This document shows, one piece after another, positions 40,082 to 41,598 of a DNA stretch of 41,598 nt. How positions within the stretch are numbered: position 1 is the stretch's first letter; the number at the start of each line of letters is the position of its first letter. A model generated the notes under the pieces. The model had not been told where the DNA came from, searched no databases, and saw only the letters and a program-made list of their open reading frames with translations. This DNA comes from Thermoplasmata archaeon (GTDB lineage: Archaea > Thermoplasmatota > Thermoplasmata > Lutacidiplasmatales > UBA184), in assembly GCA_022750205.1 (NCBI GenBank), contig JAKIWD010000003.1, positions 1 to 41,598 of the forward strand, read 5' to 3'. Made by a program: the position numbers and the translations under genes.

Positions 40082-41188
40082 CTATCCTGCAGTGGCTCCC
40101 CACGGAATGACGGGAGCTCTGAGCGGCGCGGACGGGTAGGCTCGCCAGAGCTTTCGGAGCAGGAGGAACGCGAGCAAGTCGGCCACGAGGACCAACGGAA
40201 CCGGGAGGCCGCCGAGGACGCCGATCGCCATGATCGGAGCGAGGAGGCCCGCCGTGAGCATTACGAACGACCGTTCCGAACCCTGAGACCCGATGTGGGA
40301 GAGCATCATCCAGACCCACGCGACGTAGTATCCCCCGAGGACCACGAAGGTCCCGGCGGCCGGAAATCTCCAGTACCCGAGGAACCCTTCGACCAAGATC
40401 GTCCCCGGGAAGAGGGCCAGACCGAGGAGAAGGAATCGCGTCGGCGTCCAGCTGGGGCGCGTCCCCGGACGGGGCCACGACGGCATCCCCACCCGGACCC
40501 CTGCGTAGACCAGGAGAGCGATTGTGGCGATCGCGCCCACGAACACCGCATCGCCCATCCAGAAGTGAGCTCCCCGAAGGATGGCGAACGCCAGTACGGT
40601 AACGTCGAGCAGTAAGAGGGACGCGGTGATCACGATCTGCCGCTCGGTGAGCAGCGGCTTTCCGCGCGTCGCGGGGATGGCGAGGCCGAGGAGGAGGATC
40701 GGTAGGGAGATGCTGAAGACGACGTGCACCATGAGTACGCCCAGCGCCCAGACCCAGCTTACGCCGAGGAAATGTCCGTAGAACCCGAGCGAACCCACCA
40801 CGCTCGCGTGGGGATTGAACAGCGTGCTGAGGGCGATCCCCTCCTCCAGGATACCATACGCCGCCCCGAGGAGGAGGAGCGTCGGCCAGCCTTTACCGCG
40901 ACGGACCATCACCTCCCGGATGAGGAGGGCCCCCGGGCCGTACAGGCCGAGGTTGGCCGCCAGGAAGAGCAAGAACACGATCGGGGACGCCACGATCAGG
41001 TCGATCGAGCTCGAACCGGAAAGGTACTCGGGGATTCCGGGGGTCAGCAGGAGGAGGCAGACGACCGGATGGCGCCGGAGGAACGCCGTCAGCCGGGCGA
41101 TCGCACTCGCTGGGTTCTCCGGCCGAGTGATCGGTGCCGCCGTAGGGGGCGAAGGGGATCGGACGAGCGCGGGTCCCAGGCTTCCCAC
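40082..41188 (-). CDS. Polytopic membrane protein of unknown function
   Basis: A 368-residue protein with about nine to ten hydrophobic segments. It has a conserved-looking stretch LLGAAYGILEEGIALSTLFNP in the third or fourth helix. The Glu-Glu-Gly there recalls the EE of CPBP intramembrane proteases, but the following Arg and the later His motifs of that family are not in the expected places, so I do not assign it. Other marks are HPVVCLLLLTPGIPEYLSGSS near the first helix and GYYVAWVWMMLSHIGS. The first 25 residues are Pro-rich and may be disordered. GTG 41188 is the first start of the frame; a TATA-like GATGTAG is centred about 27 bp upstream. It is divergent from the pirin gene. Confidence 0.72.
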   Translation of the reverse strand: MGSLGPALVRSPSPPTAAPITRPENPASAIARLTAFLRRHPVVCLLLLTPGIPEYLSGSSSIDLIVASPIVFLLFLAANLGLYGPGALLIREVMVRRGKGWPTLLLLGAAYGILEEGIALSTLFNPHASVVGSLGFYGHFLGVSWVWALGVLMVHVVFSISLPILLLGLAIPATRGKPLLTERQIVITASLLLLDVTVLAFAILRGAHFWMGDAVFVGAIATIALLVYAGVRVGMPSWPRPGTRPSWTPTRFLLLGLALFPGTILVEGFLGYWRFPAAGTFVVLGGYYVAWVWMMLSHIGSQGSERSFVMLTAGLLAPIMAIGVLGGLPVPLVLVADLLAFLLLRKLWRAYPSAPLRAPVIPWGATAG

Positions 41189-41314
41189 GGGCCCAGAATA
41201 GGTCCGGTCGGACTACATCAAGCCGCCAGAACCATTCGGCCGGCCGAGATGGTTGCCCCGGGGTGCGGGGGAGGTTAAACACCCCCCCGTCGTCTTCGGG
41301 GCGGTATCCACCCC

Positions 41315-41598
41315 ATGAGCGAGTCCACCCGAACGGTCGTGCGCGCGTTCCAAGGACGCGAGACGATGGAAGGCGCCGGGGTCAAGCTCCACCGACTTTT
41401 CGGCAATTCCCACGTACCCCTCTTCGACCCGTTCCTTCTGCTGGACAATTTCAGTTCGACCGACCCGGCGGATTACCTTCCCGGGTTCCCGTGGCATCCT
41501 CACCGGGGGATCGAAACGGTCACGTACATGCTCCAGGGCCGCGTCGCCCACGGCGACTCTCTCGGGAACGAAGGCGTCATCGACGCCGGCGACGTGCA
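41315..41598 (+). CDS. Pirin-family protein, 3' end cut by window
   Basis: The first 94 codons of a pirin (cupin-fold) protein. The N-terminal domain shows the family sequence: MEGAGVKLHRLFG, DPFLLLDNF, PGFPWHPHRGIETVTYML and GNEGVIDAGDV. The two His of HPH are iron ligands in human pirin. Pirins of bacteria and archaea are quercetinase-like dioxygenases, metal-binding regulators or of unknown activity. ATG 41315 is clear. A TTAAAC element near 41273-41280 could be its promoter, giving a leader of about 12 nt. The rest of the gene lies beyond the window. Confidence 0.92.
   Translation, partial: MSESTRTVVRAFQGRETMEGAGVKLHRLFGNSHVPLFDPFLLLDNFSSTDPADYLPGFPWHPHRGIETVTYMLQGRVAHGDSLGNEGVIDAGDV

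Noticed and set aside
40082-41188. CPBP (CAAX protease/Abi) assignment for the polytopic protein
   Set aside because: Only a Glu-Glu pair is shared; the Arg that follows it and the later His motifs of the family are not where expected.

Overview
The window looks like a high-GC archaeal chromosome segment, most likely from the Thermoplasmatota. Several things point that way. There are three thermopsin-family (peptidase A5) acid proteases with archaeal-style repeat stalks. There is a TrmB-family regulator, a Ta0938-type zinc domain (a family named from Thermoplasma), a small double C2H2 zinc-finger protein and a Sulfolobus/Thermoplasma-like thioredoxin-fold protein. More than ten genes also have a TATA-like element about 22-28 bp before the start codon, as expected for leaderless archaeal mRNAs. 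GTG and TTG starts are common. I see no rRNA, tRNA, CRISPR array, insertion sequence or phage gene. The lineage is an inference; no marker gene such as rRNA is present.

Layout. 1-3.0 kb: the 3' part of a secreted protein built from a tandemly duplicated domain, a TrmB regulator and a convergent luciferase-like oxidoreductase. 3.1-9.7 kb: a DoxX-like membrane protein, an Amt ammonium transporter, a MarR-MFS drug-efflux operon with a palindromic operator at its promoter, an SRPBCC protein, an AlkD-type DNA glycosylase and a methyltransferase whose 3' end overlaps it. 9.8-19.3 kb: a cell-surface block. A 1,493-residue anchored surface protein with a 27-glycine hinge is divergent from two overlapping thermopsin genes. 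19.3-23.3 kb: a C2H2 zinc-finger protein, an ABC-2-type exporter pair, a GltD-like iron-sulfur flavoprotein and an AHSA1-like SRPBCC protein.

23.6-26.2 kb holds a compact three-gene operon on the minus strand: a 71-residue unknown protein, a zinc-finger/heme-oxygenase-fold protein, and a Ta0938 zinc domain fused through a proline-rich linker to a hormone-sensitive-lipase-type esterase. This is the most unusual part of the window. 26.3-30.2 kb: small membrane-anchored proteins and a third thermopsin. 30.3-35.0 kb: PhzF-like isomerase, membrane proteins, an ICMT-like methyltransferase and a DEAD-box RNA helicase. 35.2-41.6 kb: small DNA-binding-like protein, VOC protein, a thioredoxin-fold protein with broken CxxC motifs, a GyrI-like protein, two methyltransferases, a 3-hydroxyisobutyrate-dehydrogenase-like enzyme, a polytopic membrane protein and the 5' end of a pirin gene.

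How it fits together. The thermopsins and the large repeat protein suggest a cell that displays acid-active proteases on stalks anchored in its membrane, feeding on external protein. Amt and the GltD-like protein could handle nitrogen from that diet, although neither has its usual partner gene beside it. Most other genes stand alone or in pairs, and the functional links between blocks are inference.
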